Shown: one piece after another, positions 1 through 10,892 of the stretch
Position numbering within the stretch: position 1 is the first letter of the stretch
Layout: every line of letters begins with the position of its first letter
Assembly: GCA_015178975.1 (NCBI GenBank)
Contig: WHVD01000038.1
Location: 372,001-436,000, forward strand
From: Hysterangium stoloniferum
Taxonomy: Eukaryota; Basidiomycota; Agaricomycetes; Hysterangiales; Hysterangiaceae
Direction of reading: 5' to 3'
DNA: 64,000 nucleotides
Made by a program: the position numbers and the translations under genes
The notes under the pieces: model-generated
The model's input: only the letters and a program-made list of their open reading frames with translations
What the model was told of the DNA's origin: nothing
Database searches by the model: none

Positions 1-290
1 CTAACGGTTCATCTCTGGGTGTAGTTGAACCTGAAGGATTACACGAGAGGGAATCTTCCTCTACATCCGTAGTGCCGCCTCCTGACCCACCGGCGCCTGC
101 CATTGATCCTGCCGTCACCACATCAACTACTGTACCTTCAAGTCAGCCATTGCAGCATATCCCGATCCAACCACTACGTCAATCTCTGGTACAGAGCCCT
201 CGATCATCAAGGCCACCACTACTGCTTGATGGCGCCATCGCAGTTTGCTTTACTATGCTCGTGGCAATCTTATGGAAGAGGCTCCTTTAA
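1..290 (+). CDS. C-terminal tail of a tail-anchored membrane protein (Ubc6-like?), partial
   Basis: One frame is open from the left edge (frame starting at base 3) to a stop at 288-290. The visible 95 residues are a Ser/Thr/Pro-rich linker followed by a hydrophobic segment (about residues 74-91) and a short basic end, WKRLL. This is the layout of a tail-anchored protein with the N-terminal body in the cytosol. A low-complexity linker plus a C-terminal anchor is typical of ER ubiquitin-conjugating enzymes of the Ubc6/UBE2J family, but no catalytic domain lies in the window, so that identity is a guess. The gene is convergent with its neighbour, whose stop is 60 bp away. Confidence 0.4.
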   Translation, partial: NGSSLGVVEPEGLHERESSSTSVVPPPDPPAPAIDPAVTTSTTVPSSQPLQHIPIQPLRQSLVQSPRSSRPPLLLDGAIAVCFTMLVAILWKRLL

Positions 291-350
291 TGTCATATTG
301 TCATCACATAAAAGACGTTCCTAATGTTATTTCCCAAGTTGTACCTCTAT

Positions 351-1294
351 CTATATCAATTGTAACACGTGCTCGGGGGGAGATATCTTGCAGAATTCTG
401 AAGGCTGAGGCGGTCCAACGACCTTGCTAACCGGGACAACGCCTGTCCAAACATTATTCATGAGGTCAGCATCCTGTAAATCCTAAAATTGACGAGGTGA
501 AAATGGATCCGGCATGCGAACCAAAAGTGTATGCTACCTGACTATTTTCATTCGCAGGTCCTTTGCGGATCTTTGCGCTTTAATAAAAGTTTAGGGTGTT
601 AGTTATTACACCAATATTGATGGAATTCACGTTACCTTGCACTGTCCACCACGACACGGACGACAGCCGTGCCTTTAAATTCTGTTGGGGTGGGTTGTCT
701 GGCATAGTCCCATCTCCCTGGTATAGTCCTATCAGTGATACGTATAAATGCGTCCGTCTTTGCCTTGACTGCATCTTCGCCCTTGTTCCGTCCGAGTGGC
801 ACAGTATACCCATGTAAGACTGCCGACCGATAATTCATGCTCGTACCAAAGCTAGAGAGGGCCAGGACGTAGCCATCCAGAATGGTGCCCGTAGCGACAA
901 CTCGAACGTTGGGCTCATTTAATCGTTTGTACACGCGAGAGGAGGGATGGCCTGAAGAGATGATATGTGATCAGCGAACGTTGCACCTGGTGTGATATAT
1001 GCAGCAGAATGACCATGGAGATAGAGGGTCAGGTCACCCTCTTCCGTGTCTTCCAATGCACCTATCATCGGGACACATTGAGGCATTCCGTCGTCGTCGA
1101 CGAAGGCCACATGTAGCACCTTAGCCTCGCGAATGATCGCAGAAACGGTTGCCTCGGATTATCGATTAAGTGGTGCAGACGGCCATGCAAGCTCCGCATA
1201 CCTTATCATAATGACCTCTTTCTTTATGGCGACCAATCGTGTTTAATTCGGTCTTCTCATAGATGTCTTTCACTTGAGAGTCTTCGCTCGTCAT
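351..1294 (-). CDS. FMN-binding split-barrel (pyridoxamine-phosphate-oxidase-like) protein
   Basis: Five exons (1294-1202, 1152-987, 951-636, 577-538, 473-351) splice at GT-AG sites into 245 residues. The order of conserved blocks is RGHYDK near residue 30, VLHVAFV near 43, then LYLHGHSAA, SMNYRSAVLHG, IPGRWDYAR and a closing WTGVVPVS. These are the hallmarks of the Pyridox_ox_2 family of flavin-nucleotide-binding proteins, which bind FMN and are relatives of 5-nitroimidazole reductases. The natural substrate of fungal members is unknown. The gene lies 226 bp downstream of SF3A1 on the same strand and appears complete. The second intron was placed by the fit of GHPSSRVYKRL across the junction. 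Confidence 0.87.
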
Positions 1295-1519
1295 CTTGGT
1301 TGGGACTGAAAGAGTAACTCGGTTGAAATCTCGTACATTCTACTAGTATCCCAGCATCTTATAAATGATAACCAACTTTATAAATAACTAACATTATTAA
1401 CGCCACTGCTCGAGTCATAACCACCAACTGGTAAATGACTCACGACGGGTAGTTAATTGTACTAACCGCTGACATACAACGTACAACCGAAAAGTAGAAA
1501 ATCCTCTCTTGCGATCATC

Positions 1520-4118
1520 CTACTTTTTTTTCACTTCTCTGACATCCAGAACAACCGTGTCACCATCTTCTAGGTTATAAACCGCGATAGTCTGTTGATT
1601 CGTGAGCAATTTTCCCATATACGTCAACTTAACACGTCCAGGCGGAAGAGTCGAGTCTATATGACGAACGATCCTATCACGTAGTGTAGAAACAAGAAGA
1701 TTGAGGGGTAGATCGGGAACAGTGGCAACGGTGCCATCCAGTTTCCAATCAGGGTGGTCAGGCATGTTGGGAAGCTGAATGAATAGAGATATTGGAATCG
1801 GATGCATATTAATCCAATCTTGCTCAGGGTAATACACCCCACCGGGTAATTTGGCTACGCGTTGTCGTTTCGCAGATGGGGCTTCGCCATCACCTTCACC
1901 AGCAAGCATTTCATCAGCGGAACGAACGCTTCCAGCCCCGCCGCCTGCTCCTTGGAGAGCAGCAATTCGCGAAGGATGCATACCTACAGCAGGCGGCGGT
2001 TGATACCCAAAGGGTTGAGCAGGATTCGGTTGATAGTGCAAAGGTGGCAGCATCATAGGTTGTGGGAACATGGACGCCGGTTGAGGTCCTGAAGCAATTG
2101 TCGCAGCATTGGTGTTTGTCGCGGCATTAGAAGCCGCCTGGGGGTGCATTGGCAACGATGGCGGCGGGGGCGGTAATCCAGATGAAGAGGCGAAGGAAGA
2201 GATGGATGGTCCAATGCCAGGACCAAGAGCAGCCGTGTCGACACTGACAAACACAAATGAGTAACGCAGGGGAAAATGAAGAATAGCCTATACTCACGGT
2301 CCCAATCCTTTACTCTTATGAATGGCAGCGATCTGCTCGTCAAGATTGACATTGGTTTGAAATTTGTCTAATATACCCGCTTTCGACGCTGTGTGTCCAT
2401 CCCATACAACCTTCTCCCGTTCTCGCCGTCTGGCAAGTTCCGCCTCTTCCTCCTGCTTTCGCTTTTCTTCATCGGCTTCGGCACCAAATATATCTACACG
2501 GGTGCGAGCCAGGTGTTTAAGTGACGATACAATATTGGCGCCACGCTGCAACTCGGAGGCTTGAGCCTTCCTGGCTTCAAGCATATCACGCTGGCTTTTC
2601 CAACGAGGATCCAATAGCTCAATACGCATATGTTCTTGAAGTTCGTCAACGGGGATCTGTTGGTTACAAACGGTACAAGTAGTCATAGCAGCTTTAGTAT
2701 TTTTTGCCCCTACTACAAACCCAGTGAGTTACCGATGACCAAAAACAATCTTCACTTACGTTTTGGAACATAGTCACTGCGAATCTTCATGGGTCCTGCT
2801 GCGTCCAAAGAAGTAGCCTGAACAGCCTTTGCCCTTTCCAGCTCTTTGATCCGTTCAGCCTCTTCACGTTGTTTGCGTTCTCTCGCTTCGTCATCCTCGG
2901 CACTTGTCTGATCCGTGTTCATATCAGTGCTTGCGACGCCTGCACCCCCAACTGCAGCAGCAGCTTCTCTTTCAGCGGCAGCTTGTTTCGCTCTGTGAGC
3001 CTCTACATCCTCGACAGTATTTTCCATAATCATGGCAGCCATTCGTTTTTGTGAGAGGGTCATGCTTTCCACCTCTTGGACGCTCATCGGAAGAGGTAAT
3101 TCAGCATTGGCATCTGCGCTACTAAACTCGATAGTTTGTACAATGGCATAGTCATGCCAATCGATCTCGGCGAATGCAACTGTAAAAGGCATCCATATAT
3201 CAAGAGCGGGCATGGAGGATAAAGAAACTTACTTCGTTCAGCTTCCTTCTCATCTTCTTTTCTCTGCTCACGTTCTCGTCTATGCTTCTCCCATTCCGCG
3301 TGTTCCCTCGCTTCTTCCAGTACTTTCCACCTCCCTTCTTCGCTTGCCAGTACTTTCAGGCGTTCGAGACTGTCTTGATTGGATAATAGTATCTTCGTGT
3401 ACTGTTCCACCAGCCGATTGAAATACCCATATAATGAATGACTTGGATGTAAGAATTCAAACTGATGGTTACGACCCTCACGCCCAGAGAGTGACTGCAG
3501 AAAGGATGAACCTCGAAGAGCGGTGAACAAAGCTGTCAATTTGATTATGTCCCTGTGTAAACGGTTAGACAATGCTAGACACTAAAAAATATTGACTCAC
3601 AAATCAACGCCGCTGATATTCGGTAGGTCCAGGTGAAACTCGGATGGTGGAGGTTCTTTCCCATAGGTCTTGACCTTGCTCAACAAGTCGGACTCATCAA
3701 TCTGCATTTCCTGGCCTGGACCTTTGGCACCTGGTGTCGCTTCTTCCATAATATCACCGTTCATCACGCCTTCCATCCTATGCCTGTAATAAGCATGGTA
3801 AGGATCCGCGACATTCAGAAATGAGAATTTGGGATCGTGACGTTGATTTTCGCGAATCTTGTCCTCGAATTGTGGAGGATTTGCCGACCTCGCCACAAAT
3901 CCAGCAGTTCTATCAATTACAGCTGTCGAGTGTATTAGGTTCTGCAAAGTTGGGTAAGAGAGGAAGCACTCACACTTGATTTCTGGTGGTGGCAGAATAA
4001 GCCCGCTCACGAACCTGGCGGCGCCAGCAGGTCTCGGTGTACCATTTTCAAATGTAGAACCATTCTTGTCAATGCCATTTTGACCATTTGACGTGTGCAT
4101 GGTGGTGGTCTGAGCCAT
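1520..4118 (-). CDS. SF3A1: Splicing factor 3A subunit 1 (Prp21/SF3a120)
   Basis: This is a core subunit of the U2 snRNP SF3a complex, needed for prespliceosome assembly in the nucleus. Six exons (4118-3974, 3922-3601, 3552-3233, 3179-2760, 2712-2298, 2243-1520) total 2,346 nt, which is 781 residues in frame. Visible domains, N to C: SURP1 with FLNVADPYHAYYRHRM, SURP2 with FEFLHPSHSLYGYF, an acidic/Lys-Glu coiled region, the PRP21 block with QEHMRIELLDPRW, VWDGH and IAAIHKSKGL, a Pro/Ala-rich linker, and a C-terminal ubiquitin-like domain ending DTVVLDVREVKKK. I chose the ATG at 4118, which gives MAQTTT. The upstream ATG at 4148 in the same frame would run into the divergent neighbour's 5' region. 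It shares a 71-bp promoter with mL60. Confidence 0.95.
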
Positions 4119-4189
4119 GGTTATGGAGAGCAGTCTGGGGAGCAGCAAAGCCTGCGTGGGAAGGAAATTTCGGCTCCGACACTTCGTTC
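4119..4189. promoter_or_regulatory. 71-bp divergent promoter, SF3A1 / mL60
   Basis: Only 71 bp separate the start codons of SF3A1 (minus, 4118) and mL60 (plus, 4190), so both core promoters and 5' UTRs must overlap. I see no clear TATA box. Confidence 0.6.
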
Positions 4190-4669
4190 ATGTTTGGTGC
4201 TTTTCGAGCCTCCGGAGTGAATTTAGGTGGACTGCTTTGGTAGCTGTTCATTTTTTTTATGTGACGAAATTGTTTAGTGAAAGAAATTATAGGAAAACAC
4301 CTTGGAAATTATCCCCTACCCGAAAGGCAAATCAGCGGAAACGTCTCAAACGCGTTGATGCTGTAATTGAAGCAGTGAAAGAGAGTGGTTTGCAATGTTC
4401 TTCTTTGGTAAATATAATGTAAAATTTTGAAACGGCATACTTACTTCTTCGCCTTGTTTATAGACGGATGCTTTACAATTGCCAAAAGAATCGGAGATGC
4501 TCCCTCGAGACAAATACACTGTGTTTAATGCGAAATCTGTGGGGTACCGCAAGGGTATTCATAAAGTACCGAAGTGGACTCGAGTATGTCACAAATTCTC
4601 TCGAGTATGCATTTACTAAATTTGTCTGCACGATAGATAACACAACGTGTCAACCCCCGGGGTTTCTAA
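4190..4669 (+). CDS. MRPL31: Mitochondrial large-subunit ribosomal protein mL60 (Mrpl31)
   Basis: This structural protein of the mitochondrial 54S ribosomal subunit is encoded by four small exons (4190-4239, 4293-4407, 4464-4583, 4637-4669) giving 105 residues. The spliced protein starts MFGAFRASG, reads [17 protein letters not shown] across the first junction, then [23 protein letters not shown], and ends TQRVNPRGF. This pattern runs end to end along the fungal Mrpl31 family, and the length is the usual one. All three introns are GT-AG and 50-56 bp long. The gene is very easy to miss because no exon exceeds 120 nt. Its stop lies 50 bp from the CMS1 stop (convergent). It is divergent from SF3A1. 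Confidence 0.94.
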
Positions 4670-4719
4670 GTCGCTAGTTGGGGCTTGTCTTGGGGTGACT
4701 CCCACTAGACGCCAGATCC

Positions 4720-5800
4720 TTAAAACAAGACTAGCTGTGTTTTTGTCGAATTAAGAGCTTCTCGAATGTTATCTCTACCAAGCACACCACGAAATAACTC
4801 CTCTCGAGTCTCTGGGATGTCAATCATAGTGCGCTTCTTGGCGTCTCGATAGGTAGTGTCCACGAAAATATGGGTCAGCGCAGTCAAAGACAGCGCATCT
4901 GTGATGGATGTTTAGCCAGGGCAGCCGCATCATATAACACATAACAACTACCTGCTTCTAGAAGTTGTCCGAGCCGTCCCGGGGTGCCAACCGCAACGCC
5001 AATTTTCGTCCTTTTAAGATATGCAATGTGATCTTGCAGTTTGAAATGCTTTGCGAAAAGTTTCGCCACGTCACCTCCTTTATCGCCTCTGAACCTTTTC
5101 AGCACTCGCGTTACGTCTGCTACACGCAGCGCAGCACCTGCAACAAAAATAAGAGTTGGAGCCCCATTGTTCCGTGGCTTTTGGCTTAGTCTTAGCATTA
5201 GCCGGGGAATACCTGTAGATCCATTCAGAAAACACTACTGCAACGATCACTGTTTCACTGACTATGGTTAATAAAATCGCCGATATTGTCTAGCATGCGA
5301 GAGCCAGTGTATGAGGTCGTGTCTACGATGCAGTTAACTAAATAAAGCTGGTTAATGCATGCTCTGCGCAAGAACATGGCCGGAGCCTACCGGGGATAGC
5401 TAAGTCTTCTAGTTCCAATACTGACAATTTCGGGTATGCTTTGACTTGTACCAACGATAAATAACGCGCGATATCGCCAGGTGGTAAACAGGCGACCGAA
5501 GACTCCACACCTTCATCTCTTTGCGCTACGAGTTTCCGCTTCTGAAACATGAGTAATTATTGAGGAGAGTATGTACGGGCATAGAGAGATGGTTACTTTT
5601 GCCCTTTTCTCCTTTTCCTTCTCTCGTCGTTTCCTCTTCTTCGAGGCTGCCTGGGTATCCTTAGTGGCTGTGGTTGCGTCTTCACTGACATCTTCAGCTT
5701 GGTTTTCGTGTTCATCACCTGACAGTTCCTCGTCTTCTGAAGCAAGCATAATATTATCGTCAGGGATAAAATCATCCTCTAAGTCGTCACCACCAGCCAT
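4720..5800 (-). CDS. CMS1: Cms1, component of the 90S pre-ribosome / small-subunit processome
   Basis: Five exons (5800-5597, 5541-5391, 5337-5263, 5212-4952, 4898-4720) give 221 residues. The N-terminus is acidic (residues 5-40), followed by a Lys/Arg-rich stretch suited to nuclear or nucleolar targeting. The core carries the family blocks PTLIFVAGAALRVADVTR, RGDKGGDVAKLFAKHFKLQ, AVGTPGRL and the terminal DIPETREELF followed by TQLVLF. Cms1 resembles a reduced DEAD-box fold (note TPGR) but lacks Walker A, as is normal for the family. The third intron uses a GTCAGT donor. It is divergent from the ERI1-like gene (181 bp between start codons) and convergent with mL60. Confidence 0.93.
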
Positions 5801-5981
5801 TCTGAGCTGCTTGCTACCAAAGAAGATTATAATAGTATCTATAATTCAGACCCCGCACAACGTAAGTAAATTAGGAGATCGTGCTTTCGGCGTGTTTTAT
5901 GTGGACTCTACGGCTAGCGCTTGCTTATTCTTTTGTTCTTTTGTATAATATCCCCAATCAAGCCCTGGCTTACTTTTGACA
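5801..5981. promoter_or_regulatory. Divergent promoter, CMS1 / ERI1-like exonuclease
   Basis: The 181 bp between two start codons must hold both promoters. I recognise no specific motif. Confidence 0.4.
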
Positions 5982-7264
5982 ATGTGGTTGGTCTTGGTAT
6001 TGTTGGGCTTGTCTTCTGTTGGTTCTCTGTACTGGTACAAGGCGGCTCGAACTCTTCCCAAAGATCAAGACGTCGCTGCGGTTGCAGATGATCAAGGATC
6101 ACGTAGTAACCAATTGAAAGGTGCATCGATTCGGGTTCGCCAACCTTGGGAATACTTTTTGGTTTTGGATGTTGAGGCAACTTGTCTTCCCGGTACCGAT
6201 TTTACTTGGCCAAACGAAATTATTGTAAGAAGCCTGGAGCTTGTCTACCTAATCTATTAAGCTATCGGATAGGAATGGCCTGTTGTGCTATTAGCTTGGG
6301 AAGATAAGGACGATGAAGGTAGAGCTAGTCAATTGAGGGTTGTGGATGAGTTCCGATCCTTTGTACGGTTTCTTGTTCAACCAATCCAAGTCGATTCTTT
6401 ATAAATTGGCCTGCATTCAGGTACAGCCAACATGGAGGCCTAAACTCACTGAGTTTTGCGCTACTCTTACCGGGATCTCTCAGGCAAGTAGAGCTATCGG
6501 CTACTCCCCCAGGTCTTAGTGATTTTTTCTCTATAGGAAGATGTCGATGCCGCACCACCTTTCCCTAAGGTTATGGATGAATTCCACAATTTCTTATGTC
6601 GTCATGGATTGATCTGCGCGGTAACTGGTCAACGGTTGCGTAAGTTTGCTTGGGCTACTGATGGCCCATTTGATATACGTGACTTCGTTGTCAAACAATG
6701 CTTTATATCAAAGGTACGTTTACATCTAGAGTCTTTGCTACTGCTGAGCTATTCCGGCACAGATGAAGATGCCGGAGTGGATTAGAGGTGACGTTGTTGA
6801 TGTGAGGAAAAAGGTTGCTGCTTGGTTGGTGGCTACGGAAAAGATACCAGCGAAGAATGTGAGTGGTACAAAGGGGGTATACCCCTTTACTTGTAAATTT
6901 ATTGCACACTTAGCCTGGTAAATGGTCTCCTGGGCATTCGCTTAATATCTCACGGCAATTATCTGCTCTCTTATTACCACCTTTCCAAGGTATGTCTTTT
7001 GGATTAAATTTTGGTCTACATCGATTTATAACTCATGCTAGGACGACAACATTCTGGAATTGACGTCAGTGGTCATCCATAAAACACCTCAATATCTACT
7101 CATAGACTGTTTTTCAGGATTCGCGCAACATAGCTCGCATTCTAACAGAGCTTGGGCGGCGCGGGGTGAAGATAGAACCAAATTTGCGAATACATCCAAA
7201 TAGACGGTGGTATTGGATGGGTGATAAGTTGGGAGAGATTGTCGAGACTCACTTTGAGCCATAA
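5982..7264 (+). CDS. ERI1/KapD-type 3'-5' exoribonuclease with N-terminal membrane anchor
   Basis: Eight exons (5982-6224, 6273-6362, 6421-6483, 6537-6713, 6763-6858, 6914-6989, 7042-7064, 7118-7264) give 304 residues. The fold is DEDDh exonuclease: FLVLDVEATC (Asp and Glu of motif I, about residue 62), FAWATDGPFDI (motif II), and the motif III His-Asp pair in RQHSGIDDSRN, which spans an exon junction. Relatives trim 3' ends of small RNA, 5.8S rRNA and histone mRNA. The first 20 residues (from MWLVLVLL) are a strong hydrophobic segment, so the enzyme is probably membrane-anchored, which is unusual for ERI1. The third intron begins GCAAGT, a GC-AG intron, because the frame closes only with CAG followed by GAAGAT. 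Start chosen at the first ATG; a TTG at 5976 is in frame but unlikely. Confidence 0.88.
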
Positions 7265-7548
7265 GGTTGTTGCTCACATCACTATTGTATTTTTTCTCTC
7301 TCTGATGTGCTGTGCCAATCAACTGGCTAACATCGCCCCAGTCGCTGATACATATACATTTGGACATTTGTTGGAATGATGACAGGTTCAATAAAATATA
7401 AAATATGTGCTTAATTGGTCACAAGAGATATATCTAACACCTTCGAAGATGGAACATGAGTGGTACACATTAACAACGCAGAGCAACTCGGGGAAGTACA
7501 CAAATTGAGCATACAACATTACTGTGGTAAAACAAGGTCAACGAGAAA

Positions 7549-9882
7549 TCAATGTTCTTCCGCAAAATGTTGCAAGCTGTTTAATTGTTCAGAGACTTGT
7601 TCCTTGAACACACACATGTCATTCGTGCTTTTCACAATCGCTTTGACCGTTTCATCCCTTAATCGGTCCATTTTTTCCACTTGTTCTTGATACCTGATAG
7701 AAATTATAAGATGAGATGGGACGTACTTGTGCGAGAGACTCACGCAATTTCCAAAGCCTGCACTCTGAGCTTGACTCCAACACCACTAGATTTGGCGGCT
7801 GTTCGTGCCTGCGCCAGCTCTCTCTCCAGACGAGTAGCCTCAGTGTTGCTAACTAATGCATCATCTTGAGCAGCCTATGGAGAGTATTGGTAACGGTGAA
7901 ACACATTGCAATATTCGCATACCTTTCTTAGCGAATCAGCTTGTTCAGATAGCACGTTAGTGCGTACTTCTACATTACCGATAGTCTCTTCGAGATTTTC
8001 GCATTCCGTGATGAGCTTGTCTATACTAAAGTCAACATGGATGACCTGATCTTCCGCATCTCCACGTTGTCGCCTGCGTTCATTGGTAAGTTCGGTTATG
8101 GCAGGTGCGAGGACTCCCTTAAGGTCTTCGCCTACAATAAGCTGCTTTGGGTCGTCCTTTGCAACATCAAATGTAAGATCAAACTTGATGTGGGAGACAG
8201 GAGGGGGAGGTTGAGGGTGCAGCTCCAACTGCCAAAGATATCCCATATATTCGTCTATGGCTTTCTCCATATCAGCTGTGCGATTCGCCAGGGCCACTTC
8301 TAGGTTGTGGTAGACTTGTTGCGTCTCTGCTACTTTACGTCTGAGCTCCCCGAGAGTACGGTGCAAATTGTCGTGTTCAGTGTTCATACGTGTCACTTCT
8401 TGGGGTGAAAGGTTTTGTTCCCTGACTGTCTGCGACAAATGCTCATATTCTTCTTGTAATTTCTGTAGATTAGACTCTAAAGCACACAATGAATATTAAG
8501 AATAAGGTCAAGTACTGATATATCACCTTGAGTATTAATTTCTGCTTTGAGTGTTTTCACTGAATCACTATATTTTTCAACTTTGGCATGATGGTGCGCA
8601 ATCACGCTAGTGAACTTCATTTGATCTTTTCGCAGATTGGAGTTATCAGCTTTCAGTTTCACAATCGGTGGCTACAGTCGAGTGACATCGTCAGTGCAAG
8701 GGTGAATGACAGGGTGGAAACGTACAGGAGCAGCAGTCACACGATCATACTCTTTTTGCAGTTGCGATAACTCATCTTTGAGTCTGTCTCTTTCTTGGAA
8801 AATTGCCTGGTTGCGCTTGGCTATTCGATGAAGACATCATCGAAGGGTTCAAGGACGGAGTTGCGTACTCACCATATCTATCCTCTAATTCTTGGTCTTG
8901 TTCTGAAAAGTCATCGGAACCTTGTAGGAAGACGTAGTATGCATCGACGTAGTATTCGAATGCAAGTGTGCTGTTGTGTTCCTCGCCAAAAATGTCGGGT
9001 ACTAGATCTTTATTCTGAACGGTAGGATCATCACTAGAAGCATAAGACGTCTTAACCTAAATATGCTTCTCTTTCAGATATCGCAAGGTATATATGTTTA
9101 TGGAACAACTGACCAAGCAAAGGAGCGTCATCCAATGTAGTACTGCCAGCATGGATGGCCACGCATGCATACTTCCAACAGCTTGCATCCATTTGATATT
9201 AATAAGATCAGCTGATGGATATCTATGATATTTTAGCGTTGGGATGATTTCATCGTCAAACTTCTTATTCCCTTTGCACAGCACATAACAGGGATCAAGA
9301 ATTTCGAAAAGCCATCGAAAGACTGTTTGGAAGTCTTTGCTGGTTGGGGATTGGAGCGTTTTTAGGGTGATATTGCCAGGAAATTGGCCCTCTGTTAGAA
9401 ATTTGAGAATTTGTTTTTGCTCTAAGATCTGAAATTGCTTGTCACGAATAGGACGGCTATCCTTCACAGTTTGAGCCATATTAGTCAATACGGCTGCTGG
9501 CGCAATAGACTGACGAGACATAATGCCTCTTCGCGAGCTGTGAGAGACGCATGGTATCAACAGTTACTTTATCTTAACATGAGTAGCAAACCTACTGCTT
9601 TGCGCTGAGGGGTGTTCGTCCGAAGGGTATATCGTTAGCTTTCCGAGTACTAGCCAATATTGGATCAATGTTCTGAGATCCAGCGCGCATCGTAGATTGA
9701 CGAGGGTTTGGCATTCCAGATTGTGAGCCAAATATGGATCCCCGCGATGTCGTTGTTGGTGCCATGGACATGCGCATGCGTGCCAATTGAGTATTCTTCA
9801 CATCAGATGAAGGCATAGGTATGCCTGACCGTGCAATGTTTGCAGGATCCACAGTGGGATGCAATGTTTGACGACTTTCCAT
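7549..9882 (-). CDS. NDC80: Ndc80/Hec1, kinetochore microtubule-binding subunit
   Basis: Ndc80 is the long coiled-coil subunit of the NDC80 complex that attaches kinetochores to microtubules. The N-terminal tail (from 9882) is basic and Ser/Thr-rich, with repeated RMRMS and RGSIFGSQSG pieces, the usual Aurora-regulated tail. It is followed by the calponin-homology domain (about 9530-9130) with RPIRDKQFQ, DFQTVFRWLFEILDP, LKYHRYP and AVGSMHAWPSMLAVLHW. Downstream exons are heavily coiled coil (for example 8489-7875 and 7743-7549) and the reading frame stops after LQHFAEEH. There are seven or more short introns. SPC24 of the same complex lies at 24172-24948. It is divergent from MOG1 (143 bp) and convergent with the exonuclease. 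Confidence 0.95.
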
Positions 9883-10025
9883 GATAGAGGATGTCGAACG
9901 CGTTCTAATGTATTCTTCTTGTTACAAGTTGAACTTATCGAGGACGCGACCAGACTTCACGTGACTAACTGCATGATACGAACCGTAACGGTAGTCACAG
10001 CCATTACACAACGTGCTTGCTCAAG
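9883..10025. promoter_or_regulatory. Divergent promoter, NDC80 / MOG1, with CACGTGAC box
   Basis: The 143 bp between start codons contain CACGTGAC at 9958-9965, a bHLH/Cbf1-type E-box that recurs in other promoters of this window. Confidence 0.5.
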
Positions 10026-10692
10026 ATGAGTGCCCTGCGCGAACTTTTCGGGGGTGCTATAGTTATGAATGTGCCTAAATTTTTTTTGGATGCCTCGTAA
10101 GTCCTTTTTTTAATTCCGTTTGAAACAAGACCTTACTATGACTGTGACTATGAGTGATCTGCGTCAAGTTCCAGATACGCAGGAGGTATTCCTCGATCCC
10201 AACTCCAATTTCAGTCTGATTGTGGATATACTACAACGAGTTGATGCTGATGAGGATGAGCGTGCTGTCAAGTTCAGTCACAGTCATAATTCTAAAAAAA
10301 AGTTCACCGACATTTTCTTCAGGCTTCATTTCGACTGCTTAGCAGAAGATAACTCTGCTCACTCTCAACAAATCATCGGGATAACTGTCCCTTCTACCCC
10401 ACAACCAGAATGTCCCCCAGAAAGCCCATTCCCAATCATATTGCAGGGGGAGCAGACAATTCAGAAGTTCAATCAGAAGTTCAATCATAAGGACGACGAC
10501 CGAATTTGCATCCTTCTTGCTCTATATCGAATTAAAGCTAAAAAAGTGGACATACTACTGACGGCCAATATACCGCTGTCAATCAGTCCGTCTTCCTCGC
10601 AACCTGACGACTTAGCTGTTCGATTGGCTAAAGGAATTTTCAAGGCAGCTAGCCAGTCCCTTAAAGTTGTTGATTTCGAATTGTTTGCGTGA
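10026..10692 (+). CDS. MOG1: Mog1, Ran guanine-nucleotide release factor
   Basis: Mog1 binds Ran GTPase and aids nuclear protein import. Exon 1 (10026-10096) encodes MSALRELFGGAIVMNVPKFF. The next exon starts at 10155 and restores the family motif DASDLRQVPDTQEVFLD across the junction. A second, weaker intron (about 10273-10323, GTTCAG donor, ending TTCTTCAG) probably removes a Ser/Lys-rich insert and joins AVK to LHFDCLAEDN, as in homologues. Without it the frame also stays open, so retention would give a slightly longer protein. The rest has IIGITVPSTPQ and a C-terminal beta-rich part ending VDFELFA. It converges with the NRBF2-like gene, 200 bp away. Confidence 0.92.
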
Positions 10693-10892
10693 TTCGGCTT
10701 CATCTATTCACAACCGTTTATCTTGCCTGTAATGACGCTCGAAGGCGATCCGACTCGGGTTATTAACATGATTCTAGGAAAACACTAGGATTGAGAAAAT
10801 ATACATCTAATCAATACAATGACCAGTAGATCGAAGCTAAAACGATACAGAGTGGTATACAGGATGACTGCAATACCTTTTGTCAAGCAGAA

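Noticed and set aside
4148-4251. Upstream minus-strand frame ahead of SF3A1 ([10 protein letters not shown]...) as an extra SF3A1 exon
   Set aside because: It overlaps the first mL60 exon on the other strand and has no link to SF3A1 homologues.
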